Shown here: piece after piece, positions 1 through 6,850 of the stretch
Layout of the letters: each line of letters begins with the position of its first letter
Position numbering within the stretch: the first letter of the stretch is position 1
From: Rhodospirillaceae bacterium
Lineage (GTDB): Bacteria; Pseudomonadota; Alphaproteobacteria; Micavibrionales; UBA2020
Direction of reading: 5' to 3'
DNA length: 16,492 bases
Assembly (NCBI GenBank): GCA_003524565.1
Contig: DQGU01000083.1
Coordinates: 1 to 16,492, forward strand
Notes under the pieces: model-generated
What the model was told of the DNA's origin: nothing
What the model saw: only the letters and a program-made list of their open reading frames with translations
Database searches by the model: none
Position numbers and translations under genes: made by a program

Positions 1-878
1 TTGGCGCCTACGTCCGCTGTTCTATCGGCATTGCCCCGAACCGCTATCTGGCCAAAGTCGCCACCGATTTGCAAAAGCCGGACGGGCTGACTTTCCTGAC
101 GCCGCAAGATATTCCGGCGCGGCTTTTTACGCTGGAGCTGCGCGATTTGCCCGGTATCGGCGCGAATATGGAGCGGCGGCTGCGCGAACATGGCCTGCGC
201 GAAGTATCGCAGCTCTATGGCTTATCTCCCAAACATCTGCGCGCCGTCTGGGGCAGTATCTGGGGAGAAAAAATGTGGTACCTGCTGCGCGGCATCGAAC
301 TGCCGGAGGAAAAACACGAACGCCGCAGCATCGGCCACAGCCATGTACTGGCGCCCGAACTGCGCCCGCCCGCAGAAGCGCGGCTTGTCGCGCGCAGGCT
401 TCTACTCAAGACCGCCAGCCGTTTGCGGCGCATGGAATATTTCGCGCGCAGGCTCAGCCTGTCGGTACGCCTTGAAAACGGCCCGCGCCTTGCGGCGGAG
501 GCCGAATGCAACCCGCCCGCGCGCGACAGCTTCACCTTTCTCGATATGCTCGACAGGCTTTGGGAAACATTGTCCCCCGACATCGGCCGGCGGCGGGTGA
601 AAAAAGTATCCGTCACCTTGTCAGGTCTTGATGACGAAACGCAGGCGCCCAAACAGGGCGACCTGTTTTCAGGCGCGGCCGCCCCCGCCAACGAGGCGGC
701 GGTAAAAACGCAGCGCCAGAAATTCGATAAAATCTCCTCCGCCATTGACGACCTGAACCGCAAATTCGGGCGCGATACTATATCGCTCGGCTCCACGCCG
801 CAGCAGCGGCAAAACCGCGATACAGGCACCAAAATCGCCTTCACCCGCATTCCGGATATGGAAGAGTTTCTGGAATAG
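1..878 (+). CDS. Y-family DNA polymerase (DinB/UmuC-like), 5'-truncated by window edge
   Basis: Lesion-bypass DNA polymerase of the DinB/UmuC superfamily. The reading frame is open from base 3, so the N-terminal palm with the first catalytic acidic residues lies outside the window. The first visible residues read CSIGIAPNRYLAKVATDLQK, the family's conserved end of the palm/fingers (compare SVGIxxNKxLAKxASDxxKP). A helix-hairpin-helix thumb follows (LPGIGANMERRL, about 110-175 nt in), then a little-finger domain beginning near RRSIGHSHVL. Near the C-terminus QGDLF (654-668) fits the beta-clamp-binding pentapeptide Qx[SD]LF. The tail ends in KIAFTRIPDMEEFLE. A TTG at 69 is an internal codon, not a start. 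Whether this is an active polymerase or an ImuB-type inactive paralogue cannot be judged, because the catalytic residues are out of view. No symbol is assigned for that reason. Confidence 0.9.
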   Translation, partial: GAYVRCSIGIAPNRYLAKVATDLQKPDGLTFLTPQDIPARLFTLELRDLPGIGANMERRLREHGLREVSQLYGLSPKHLRAVWGSIWGEKMWYLLRGIELPEEKHERRSIGHSHVLAPELRPPAEARLVARRLLLKTASRLRRMEYFARRLSLSVRLENGPRLAAEAECNPPARDSFTFLDMLDRLWETLSPDIGRRRVKKVSVTLSGLDDETQAPKQGDLFSGAAAPANEAAVKTQRQKFDKISSAIDDLNRKFGRDTISLGSTPQQRQNRDTGTKIAFTRIPDMEEFLE

Positions 879-1123
879 CGGCCACCGCCGCCGCAATGCT
901 GCACTGCACATGTGGCTGCGGCACGGTTTATCCCGCATTCGGGCGGGCATGTTAATGATTTATTTCGTTTTTGTGCCCCATAATGAAAATACCGGACTCC
1001 ACGTGGCGCAAAGGTTGCGCAAGCGGCGCGTCCGCCCTTCGCCCGCAAGCAGGAGCCATGCACCAACAACCACGCCCCGCCCGCACCCGCATCCGCACCG
1101 CCGAAACATTGGGCGCAGCACAA

Positions 1124-1684
1124 ATGATGTTGGCGAAATGCAGCTTCGCGCTGGTGATGATTGCCTTGATATGCGCGCTTGGCGGCTGTGCAGGCACACT
1201 GCCCGGCGGCAGCGACAGCATCAACAAATCGTTTTACGATTCAAACGCCGACCTTGAATCATGGGTCAACAGCCTTGAAGTCGGGATGAGCCGCGAAGAA
1301 ACCTTCGCCCGCCTTGGCCGCGTGCAAAAAGATTTCCGCCGCCTTGCCCGCAACGAAATCGTCGGGGTTCTTTTCGGCGGTGAGGATGCAGGCATTCCCG
1401 TGCATTTCTACACGGATGAAAACATTCTGTCGTTCCTCGACTCCCTCGAAGGCTACCGCATCGAATATAAAATCGTGAAACGCAAGCACGGCTTTACGTC
1501 ACTTATTCGCGTGCAGACCGACGCCAAAGGCTTTGACTACCGCCTGAATCTTATTTTCAAAGACGGCAAGCTGTATCAAAAACCGTTCCTGACGGGCGGA
1601 CAGGTCAATAACTCTTCCAGCAAGACGCTGTTCGATTATCTAACGCCGGGGCTTATCATCGGCGCGGCAGGCGACGTCGATTAA
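1124..1684 (+). CDS. Putative outer-membrane lipoprotein, BamE/SmpA-like
   Basis: Predicted 186-residue lipoprotein of unknown function. From ATG 1124 it has a textbook type II signal: a short basic n-region (MMLAK), a hydrophobic stretch, and the lipobox LGGC with the lipidated cysteine at residue 22 (codon 1187-1189). Alanine at +2 suggests outer-membrane sorting. The mature part contains LEVGMSREETFARLG (about 51-65) and later a strand-like segment ending NLIFKDGKLY. This is the layout of BamE/SmpA-like small domains (GMS...LG, then a terminal FxDGxL hairpin). I see the resemblance only as motifs, not as a confident family match. Upstream in-frame starts exist at 983 and 1058. The 1058 ATG has AGGAG (1051-1055) only 2 nt away, which is too close to be ideal, and would give an unusually long, arginine-rich n-region. 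The start is therefore uncertain, but the signal peptide is not. Confidence 0.72.
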   Translation: MMLAKCSFALVMIALICALGGCAGTLPGGSDSINKSFYDSNADLESWVNSLEVGMSREETFARLGRVQKDFRRLARNEIVGVLFGGEDAGIPVHFYTDENILSFLDSLEGYRIEYKIVKRKHGFTSLIRVQTDAKGFDYRLNLIFKDGKLYQKPFLTGGQVNNSSSKTLFDYLTPGLIIGAAGDVD

Positions 1685-1707
1685 TCTCCGTCACCGCCCG
1701 CCTATGT

Positions 1708-1983
1708 TCAACGTCCAAGGCGTATCGGTTTTTCATCGGTGAAAGATGTTTTTTGCACGGCGGGTGCCTGCGCCGCGGGCGTGTCCTGCGCGGGTTTGAA
1801 AAAGGCCGTCGCCCAATCCAGACGTATGGGGGCCGCATCCACAAAAGCATTGCGCGCTTCAGCCGGACGGGTATCTGCCGGTGTGGTCGCGTTGTAATGG
1901 GCAATCGCACCGCCTGCGAACAAAGCCGCCAGCGTAAAGTCGCGCACCATGGTGAGTTTTTGTTTAAAAGCGGGGGACGTCAA
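1708..1983 (-). CDS. Small single-helix hypothetical protein with a repeated PIRL motif, TTG start
   Basis: A 91-residue protein I do not recognise. Residues 15-29 (DFTLAALFAGGAIAH) form one hydrophobic helix, either a membrane anchor or an uncleaved signal. The rest is Ala/Pro-rich and probably unstructured. It carries a repeated nonapeptide: FVDAAPIRL (47-55) and FTDEKPIRL (81-89), the second almost at the C-terminus. The TTG start at 1983-1981 is chosen because a perfect AGGAGG lies 6 nt upstream. The first ATG in frame (1950) would remove 11 residues and has no such site. The stop (1708-1710) faces the stop of the lipoprotein gene 24 nt away. The HAD gene lies upstream on the same strand across 142 nt. 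Within that gap a weak minus-strand pair, TTGCAT (2046-2051) and CATTAT (2022-2027) spaced 18 nt, could be a promoter. Confidence 0.65.
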   Translation of the reverse strand: MTSPAFKQKLTMVRDFTLAALFAGGAIAHYNATTPADTRPAEARNAFVDAAPIRLDWATAFFKPAQDTPAAQAPAVQKTSFTDEKPIRLGR

Positions 1984-1989
1984 ATCATG

Positions 1990-1995
1990 CCTCCT
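1990..1995 (-). promoter_or_regulatory. Shine-Dalgarno AGGAGG that fixes the TTG start at 1983
   Basis: On the minus strand AGGAGG is followed by CATGAT and then TTG. The spacing of 6 nt to TTG is ideal. The ATG inside the spacer is only 1 nt from the site and opens a two-codon frame (ATG ATT TGA) that ends across the TTG. The consensus site is seen directly. Its use for the TTG start is inferred from spacing. Confidence 0.65.
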
Positions 1996-2125
1996 GTTGA
2001 GCGAATGTTTGGATTACGGAAATAATGACCGATTCGACACCGCCAATGCAACGTAAAATTGATTGGCTGCGCGGTATTTTCACGCACCAGCTGTAAAGGG
2101 CAGAAACAGGGGCGCAGAGCCGTTT

Positions 2126-2932
2126 TCAGGGCTTCGGTGGGGACCAAGGGCGTGCGGCAGACTTGCCCTGCGGCACGTTTTCGGGCGCGCGCTGCGTCTG
2201 CGCATTATCATTTCCCGCGGGCCTGATGAAACGCATCACAAAATCCGGCAGGTCGGCAAAATCGCGCATGACATGCAAAACGCCTGCCCGCGCCATTTCG
2301 TCACGTTTACGCGCATCGCGGGCGAAACCTGCGAAATCGAGCCCCTGCCGCGTCGCCGCCGCGGCATCCGCGCTGCTGTCGCCTATCACAACAAATACGG
2401 CATCATTGCCCGCATCGCGGCGGAAAGCCGCCACGATGTCTGCCATTTGCGCGGCTTTCAAATCGGCCGTCTTGATGCCCGCATCGCGCGTATTGTCTTT
2501 GCCGCGGATATAACGCGCATCAAACAAATCGGTCAAGCCGTGATATGCCAGCTGCGCCGCCAGCGCGTCTTCGCGCGTGCCCGTATATATGCCCAGCGTC
2601 ACGCCCATCATGCGCAGTGTTTCAATGGCTTCGCGCACGTTTGGAAACAGCTCTTCGCGCCAATCGGCACGGCGCAGCAGCGCATCGCAGCTGCTGTTGC
2701 AGTCCTGCATAAAAACCTTGCGCAAATCCTCCGGCATGTCGCCGATGAAATGCTGAATAATATCGGGAAGGGATTTATTGCCGAGCATTTCAAGGATTTC
2801 GGCCTCCGGTGGCGGCGTATGGCCGTGCGCCGCGCATACATCGGCGAAGGCGCGCACATAGCGCGGGGCGGCATCGGTCAAGGTCGATACCAAATCAAAA
2901 ATCACCAGCGCCTTGGGTGCCTGTGCCGCCAT
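2126..2932 (-). CDS. HAD-superfamily hydrolase with non-canonical DxV motif I
   Basis: Haloacid dehalogenase-like hydrolase of 268 residues, with a helical cap between motifs I and II (about 20-95), the class C1 layout of phosphatases and dehalogenases. Motif I is IFDLVSTLTD: the nucleophile Asp13 is present, but the usual second Asp (DxDxT) is Val15. Motif II is Thr117 in IYTGTRED. Motif III is probably Lys154 or Lys159. Motif IV is IGDSSAD, with Asp185 and Asp189. The second Asp is the general acid/base in phosphatases, while dehalogenases and phosphonatases carry other residues there. Ordinary phosphomonoesterase activity is therefore doubtful, and the substrate is unknown. The last 30 or so residues (after RFIRPAGND) are polar, Pro/Gln-rich and outside the fold. 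The gene is divergent from the asparaginase gene. No strong Shine-Dalgarno is visible before the ATG at 2932. Confidence 0.85.
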   Translation of the reverse strand: MAAQAPKALVIFDLVSTLTDAAPRYVRAFADVCAAHGHTPPPEAEILEMLGNKSLPDIIQHFIGDMPEDLRKVFMQDCNSSCDALLRRADWREELFPNVREAIETLRMMGVTLGIYTGTREDALAAQLAYHGLTDLFDARYIRGKDNTRDAGIKTADLKAAQMADIVAAFRRDAGNDAVFVVIGDSSADAAAATRQGLDFAGFARDARKRDEMARAGVLHVMRDFADLPDFVMRFIRPAGNDNAQTQRAPENVPQGKSAARPWSPPKP

Positions 2933-2971
2933 ATCCGTTCAAGCCCTTGTTTTGTGGATGCAGATGATATG

Positions 2972-2986
2972 AAGCTTCGGAAGCTT
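2972..2986. repeat. 15-bp perfect palindrome abutting a -35 box (possible operator)
   Basis: AAGCTTCGGAAGCTT is a 7-1-7 perfect inverted repeat in the divergent HAD/asparaginase intergenic region. Its last base touches the -35 hexamer of the asparaginase promoter (2987). It cannot be the HAD gene's terminator because it lies upstream of that gene's start. The position suits a repressor or activator site acting on one or both genes. The palindrome is seen; the regulatory role is inferred. Confidence 0.5.
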
Positions 2987-3015
2987 TTGTCAACGCCGTG
3001 AAAAACGTCTATATT
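2987..3015 (+). promoter_or_regulatory. Sigma-70-type promoter for the asparaginase gene
   Basis: TTGTCA (2987-2992) and TATATT (3010-3015) are separated by 17 nt, matching the consensus boxes at 5 of 6 positions each. Transcription would begin near 3022, leaving a leader of about 22 nt before the ATG at 3044. No clear Shine-Dalgarno is present in that leader. Confidence 0.65.
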
Positions 3016-3043
3016 TCAATACCCTTAACCTTGGTGTGTCCCC

Positions 3044-4036
3044 ATGCCCAAAAAATCCCCTGCCACGCCCGCCCCGCTTTGCATCAACATCACACGCGCC
3101 GGCCGCACCGAAAGCACCCACCGCGTGCATGCCGTGGTCATGAACGGCGATGGCGGCATCACCGCCGCCTATGGCGATAAAGAGCGCATGATTTACCCGC
3201 GCTCCGCCCTCAAACCTTTGCAGACGGTTGCGCTGATAGAAAGCGGCGCGGCAGCTGCGCTTGGCGTCAGCGATGCCGAAATCGCCCTCGCCTGCGCATC
3301 GCACAGCGGCGAAGATTTGCATACCGCCGCTGTCGGCGCCTGGCTTGCACGCATGGAGATTGATGAAACCGCGCTTGGCTGCGGCGCGCATGCGCCGTAT
3401 ATCGATAGCTGCAAGCCCGCAAGCCTGCTTGCCAATAACTGCTCCGGCAAGCATGCGGGTATGCTTGCGCTCGCGCAGTTCATGAAAGCGCCCATGGACA
3501 GCTATCTCGATACAGAACATCCGGTGCAAAAAACAATTCTCTCCGCCATCGGCGATTTATGCAGCCATGCGCTTTGCGCAACCGATTGCGGGATTGATGG
3601 CTGCTCCGCCCCGAATCCCGCAATGCCGCTTGCGGCGCTCGCGCGCGGCTTTGCCGCTTTTATGCGGCCGGAGCATGCAGGCTTTCACCGCGGCAGCGCC
3701 TGCCGCCAGATATACCAAGCCATGGTCGAACACCCGCTGCATGTCGGCGGCAGCAAAAACAGACTGGATACCGTTTTGATGCAGGCTGCGGGCGGGCGTA
3801 TTCTTTCAAAAACAGGCGCCGAGGGGTGCTATATCGCCGTTATCCCCGCGCACGACACCGTTATCGCCCTTAAGACCGAAGATGGCGCCACGCGTGGCGC
3901 GCAGGCAGCACTTTATACTCTTTTGCAGCGCCACGGCCTTGCCGATGAGGCGGTTTTATCGGCCATACGCCCGCTGTGCCTGCCGCAGCTGCGCAACTGG
4001 CGCGGCACCGTGGTCGGCGAAACGGCGATTGGGTAG
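3044..4036 (+). CDS. L-asparaginase, Rhizobium etli type (class 3, zinc-containing family)
   Basis: Hydrolyses L-asparagine to aspartate and ammonia. At 330 residues it has the usual family length and carries the family's conserved blocks: RSALKPLQ (53-60), ASHSGE (85-90), NNCSGKHAG (131-139), GIDGCSAPNPAMPL (183-196), KTGAEG (256-261) and NWRGTVVGE near the end. By comparison with the characterised R. etli enzyme, as I recall its active site, Ser54/Lys57 form the SxxK pair and Ser86 or Ser88 the second serine. Lys256 is the further catalytic lysine, and Cys133, Lys136 and Cys187 are the zinc ligands. All are present, so it should be active. No signal peptide is seen, so it is probably cytoplasmic. 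It is transcribed alone from its own promoter and converges on the 2TM-Nudix gene with a 15-nt gap. Asparagine or nitrogen catabolism is the likely role. Confidence 0.92.
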   Translation: MPKKSPATPAPLCINITRAGRTESTHRVHAVVMNGDGGITAAYGDKERMIYPRSALKPLQTVALIESGAAAALGVSDAEIALACASHSGEDLHTAAVGAWLARMEIDETALGCGAHAPYIDSCKPASLLANNCSGKHAGMLALAQFMKAPMDSYLDTEHPVQKTILSAIGDLCSHALCATDCGIDGCSAPNPAMPLAALARGFAAFMRPEHAGFHRGSACRQIYQAMVEHPLHVGGSKNRLDTVLMQAAGGRILSKTGAEGCYIAVIPAHDTVIALKTEDGATRGAQAALYTLLQRHGLADEAVLSAIRPLCLPQLRNWRGTVVGETAIG

Positions 4037-4051
4037 AATTTCAGGCTGCTA

Positions 4052-5470
4052 TTACTCGCCGTCCGCGGGCGTAATGGGCACGCCATCGAACAGGAAAGCT
4101 GAAATGCGGTCATACACTTTACGCTGCGTTTCCGTCATATTGCCGCTGCGGCTGTAGCGTGCCACCACGACCAGACGGTACAGCGCCATCAGCGATGACA
4201 GCGACACATTGATGTCTTTATCGCGGATGTATTTAAAAACATCGATAAAATCTTCGAGTGTGTTGATGGTTACCGGAATTTCCTCGAACCCGATAACCTC
4301 GTCGCCGTCGATGGATTTGTTTTTGGCAAAGTCGATTTTGCCGGGGCGCGTAAGCCCGACAAATTCCGGCTTGCCGCAGCGGTCAACCCAGCGGAAAAAC
4401 CCTGTAATCAGTGTATTGTCCTTAATTTCGACAACACTGTCGGGGAAACCGGTTTCTTCGGCAACTTCGCGCGCCATGCCCGCAGCCAGAAGCTCGCGCA
4501 GGTCTTCAGGATATTGCGCACGCTGCATGTCGCCGTAATCGAGGGAGCCGGAACCGCCAAGGCTGACCGTCCGCGCGCCAATCGCCTTGGTCGAGCCTTG
4601 AAACAGCATCGCCACGCGGCGGTTTTCTGTCACCAGAATGGACGTGATGCCAATGTGGCCGGATACTTTTTCATGAAAATCGGCGGTAAAACGCACAGCT
4701 TCTTGCCCGTTTATCGTTTCCTTGTAAACGGGGAAATAGGTCGTAAGGTCTGTATAGACCTCTTTCTGCCCGTCGATATTGTTGCGCAGGATACGGCTGC
4801 GGAAAGCCTCCAGCGTCAAGAGCGCATCGAAATAATAGGTTTTACGCAGCGCCACCGGCCAACCGGACAAAAGCCCGTCTGCCGTCCCCTGCAATGCCAG
4901 TTTCACGCCGTTGGTTGTGTGCTGCAATTTATCCGCAACACGAATGGCGATATAGCGTATCTGGTGGCGGGAGCGGATATAGCGGCGCTCCCGCACGTCT
5001 TCGCGGTAAACAATTTTATGTTTGAGCATGAACGTGTCGTCGAAAGACGGGCTAACCAGCGGGCTTTCGCGGCTCATCCCCACAATCGCCATCGGGTAGT
5101 GAAAACCAAGCATCTCCTCGACCACGGGCGGATAGACGCCGGACATCAAAAAGCTGAGCTCTTCATACGCAATATGCGTGCTGGTTTGCACCGTATAGCG
5201 CACACCGCCGTATGACGGACGGTAATCGCGCGGCAGGATGGAAAGTTCGGCGCCGAGCTGAATCATGATAATCGCCGCTTCGATAGACATGGCGACGAAA
5301 TCCATCCAGTCATCAAGGTCGTAAATCGAATAGCCGAGCAGGACAAAAGCCAGCAGGGTGATAACAAGGTCTTTGCGGTAGTCGCTGTCCCACCGGAATA
5401 GAAAGCGCATCAGGTCAAGGCGTCCCTTGACGTTTCTATACGCATTCAAATATTTGACCGGCAACCGCAT
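4052..5470 (-). CDS. Two-TM membrane protein with C-terminal Nudix-like domain (Cap16-like architecture)
   Basis: 472 residues. Two adjacent hydrophobic helices near the N-terminus (about 35-50 and 57-73) are followed by a long soluble region. The C-terminal third holds a Nudix box: Glu326, seven residues, then REVAEETGF (334-342), matching Ex7REUxEExGU. The glycine expected 14 residues before the Arg is Tyr320, and a Gly-rich stretch (SLGGSGSLDYGD, 303-314) lies further up, so the box is modified or has an insertion. The essential metal-binding Glu338/Glu339 are present. The middle (80-270) is not recognised. Two N-terminal TMs plus C-terminal Nudix is the architecture of the CBASS effector Cap16 and of SMODS-associated Nudix proteins, but no cyclic-nucleotide synthase lies nearby. 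AAGGAG (5481-5486) precedes the start by 10 nt and overlaps the stop of the upstream nuclease gene, so the two are probably translationally coupled. Confidence 0.78.
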   Translation of the reverse strand: MRLPVKYLNAYRNVKGRLDLMRFLFRWDSDYRKDLVITLLAFVLLGYSIYDLDDWMDFVAMSIEAAIIMIQLGAELSILPRDYRPSYGGVRYTVQTSTHIAYEELSFLMSGVYPPVVEEMLGFHYPMAIVGMSRESPLVSPSFDDTFMLKHKIVYREDVRERRYIRSRHQIRYIAIRVADKLQHTTNGVKLALQGTADGLLSGWPVALRKTYYFDALLTLEAFRSRILRNNIDGQKEVYTDLTTYFPVYKETINGQEAVRFTADFHEKVSGHIGITSILVTENRRVAMLFQGSTKAIGARTVSLGGSGSLDYGDMQRAQYPEDLRELLAAGMAREVAEETGFPDSVVEIKDNTLITGFFRWVDRCGKPEFVGLTRPGKIDFAKNKSIDGDEVIGFEEIPVTINTLEDFIDVFKYIRDKDINVSLSSLMALYRLVVVARYSRSGNMTETQRKVYDRISAFLFDGVPITPADGE

Positions 5471-5485
5471 GCCCGCCCCGCTCCT

Positions 5486-6850
5486 TTACAAATCGACGCT
5501 TTCGCCCATCGCGGGGATATGCGCATCCCAGCCGAAGGTATCCGTGATATGCCCCTGCATGGCTTCGGCAGCCGCAGGTTCGCCATGCGTAATAAAAACA
5601 CGGCGCGGCTGGGCGTTAAAATTGCCCAGCCAGCTGAGTATCTCGCTGTAATCCGCATGGGCGGACATGTTGTCCAGCTTGACGATTTGCGCGCGTACCG
5701 GCCACATCTCTCCGTGGATAGAAATTTCCTTTTCGCCGCGCGCCAGACGGTCGCCGCGCGTACCGTCCGCCTGAAAACCCGCCAGCAGCACGGTGTTGCG
5801 CATATCGCCGACATATTGTTTCAGGTGATGCAGCACGCGCCCGCCCGTGGCCATACCGCTGGCGGAAATAATTACCTTGGGCATGCCGTTATGACGGCTG
5901 TTGATTTCTTTGGACTCTTCGGTTGTCTGGGTATAGCGCGTCATCTCGTCGATGGCTTTGCAGACATCCGGCGACAAACGGTGGTCGGCCGGATGCCGCC
6001 CCATCAAGGCGGTTGCGCGTATGGCCATGGAGCTATCGACAAAGACGGGAATGTCGGACAGGCGGCCCTGCTTTTTAAGCTGGTAAATATGATACAAAAT
6101 CGCCTGCGTCCGGCCGACGGCAAAGGAGGGAATAACCACCGTGCCGCCCCGCGCCGCCGTATCGCGCACCACGCGGAAAATATCTTCGGTCGGGTCGTCC
6201 GTATTATGCAGGCGGTCGCCATAGGTGGATTCAATCAGCAAATAATCCGCCTGCTGGATTTTCGCGGGCGGCTTCATGACCGGATTGTTCAAGCGGCCGA
6301 TATCGCCGCCAAACAAAACAGACGTCATGCCGTCATCAATGCGGATAAACGCCGCGCCCAGAATATGCCCGGCACGGTACATCGTGAAATTGAGAAGACT
6401 GTCTTTCAGCTCATACCGTTTGCCGAACTCGACGGGGTGAAACTGTTGAAGCGCCACCTCGGCATCTTCCTGCGTGTAGAGCGGCAAGGCGGGCACATGG
6501 CGCGAATAGCCGTGCCGGTTGGCGCTTTCGGCGTCTTCTTCCTGCAAATGGCCGCTGTCGGGCAGCAGAATATTGCAAAGGTCCTGCGTCGCAGCCGTGC
6601 AATAAACAGGCCCGCGGAAACCTTCTTTAACCAGCCGCGGAATATAGCCGCTATGGTCGATATGCGCATGCGTAAGCAAAACCGCGTCGATGTCCGCAGG
6701 ATCAAACGTCGGCGGCGTCCAGTTGCGCTCGCGCAGCTCCTTGCGCCCCTGAAACAGGCCGGCGTCTATCAGAATTTTGCGGTTATCGTCTTCGAGAAGA
6801 TAACGCGAGCCCGTGACCGTGCCGACAGCACCCAGAAAAGTCAGTTTCAT
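5486..6850 (-). CDS. Beta-CASP metallo-beta-lactamase ribonuclease-like protein
   Basis: Zinc-dependent RNA endonuclease-like protein of the CPSF73/TTHA0252 group, 454 residues and full length for the family. Metallo-beta-lactamase motifs: HAHIDH (61-66), His162 in GHILGA, Asp183 in GGDIGR, and His422 in FITHGEP. The beta-CASP insertion lies between: motif A Glu207 in IESTYGDR, the SGMATGGRVLHH segment (331-342), and SAHAD (396-400) as the motif C region. All metal ligands appear intact, so activity is likely; the usual role would be RNA processing or decay. No signal peptide or TM is seen, so it is cytoplasmic. Its ATG overlaps the TGA of the symporter gene by 4 nt (ATGA), and AGGA lies 9 nt upstream of the ATG. 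Its stop is 15 nt before the 2TM-Nudix start. It therefore sits in the middle of a three-gene unit. Confidence 0.93.
   Translation of the reverse strand: MKLTFLGAVGTVTGSRYLLEDDNRKILIDAGLFQGRKELRERNWTPPTFDPADIDAVLLTHAHIDHSGYIPRLVKEGFRGPVYCTAATQDLCNILLPDSGHLQEEDAESANRHGYSRHVPALPLYTQEDAEVALQQFHPVEFGKRYELKDSLLNFTMYRAGHILGAAFIRIDDGMTSVLFGGDIGRLNNPVMKPPAKIQQADYLLIESTYGDRLHNTDDPTEDIFRVVRDTAARGGTVVIPSFAVGRTQAILYHIYQLKKQGRLSDIPVFVDSSMAIRATALMGRHPADHRLSPDVCKAIDEMTRYTQTTEESKEINSRHNGMPKVIISASGMATGGRVLHHLKQYVGDMRNTVLLAGFQADGTRGDRLARGEKEISIHGEMWPVRAQIVKLDNMSAHADYSEILSWLGNFNAQPRRVFITHGEPAAAEAMQGHITDTFGWDAHIPAMGESVDL

Noticed and set aside
215..1123. A 302-codon minus-strand frame across the polymerase end and the gap after it
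   Set aside because: It is antisense to conserved polymerase sequence, and its product is Cys/Arg/Ser-rich without domain signs.
971..1123. Longer lipoprotein starting at TTG 971 or ATG 983
   Set aside because: It would put about 50 residues before a signal peptide that begins naturally at 1124. The extra sequence has no ribosome site and no coding character.
879..1123. A promoter or terminator between the polymerase and lipoprotein genes
   Set aside because: A CATAAT at 979-984 has no suitably spaced -35 box, and the GC-rich inverted segments after 878 lack a T-run. Nothing firm can be reported in this 245-nt gap.
2063..3001. A 312-codon plus-strand frame over the HAD gene
   Set aside because: The minus strand encodes recognisable HAD motifs. 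The plus-strand product is His/Arg-rich with no family features and runs through the promoter region.
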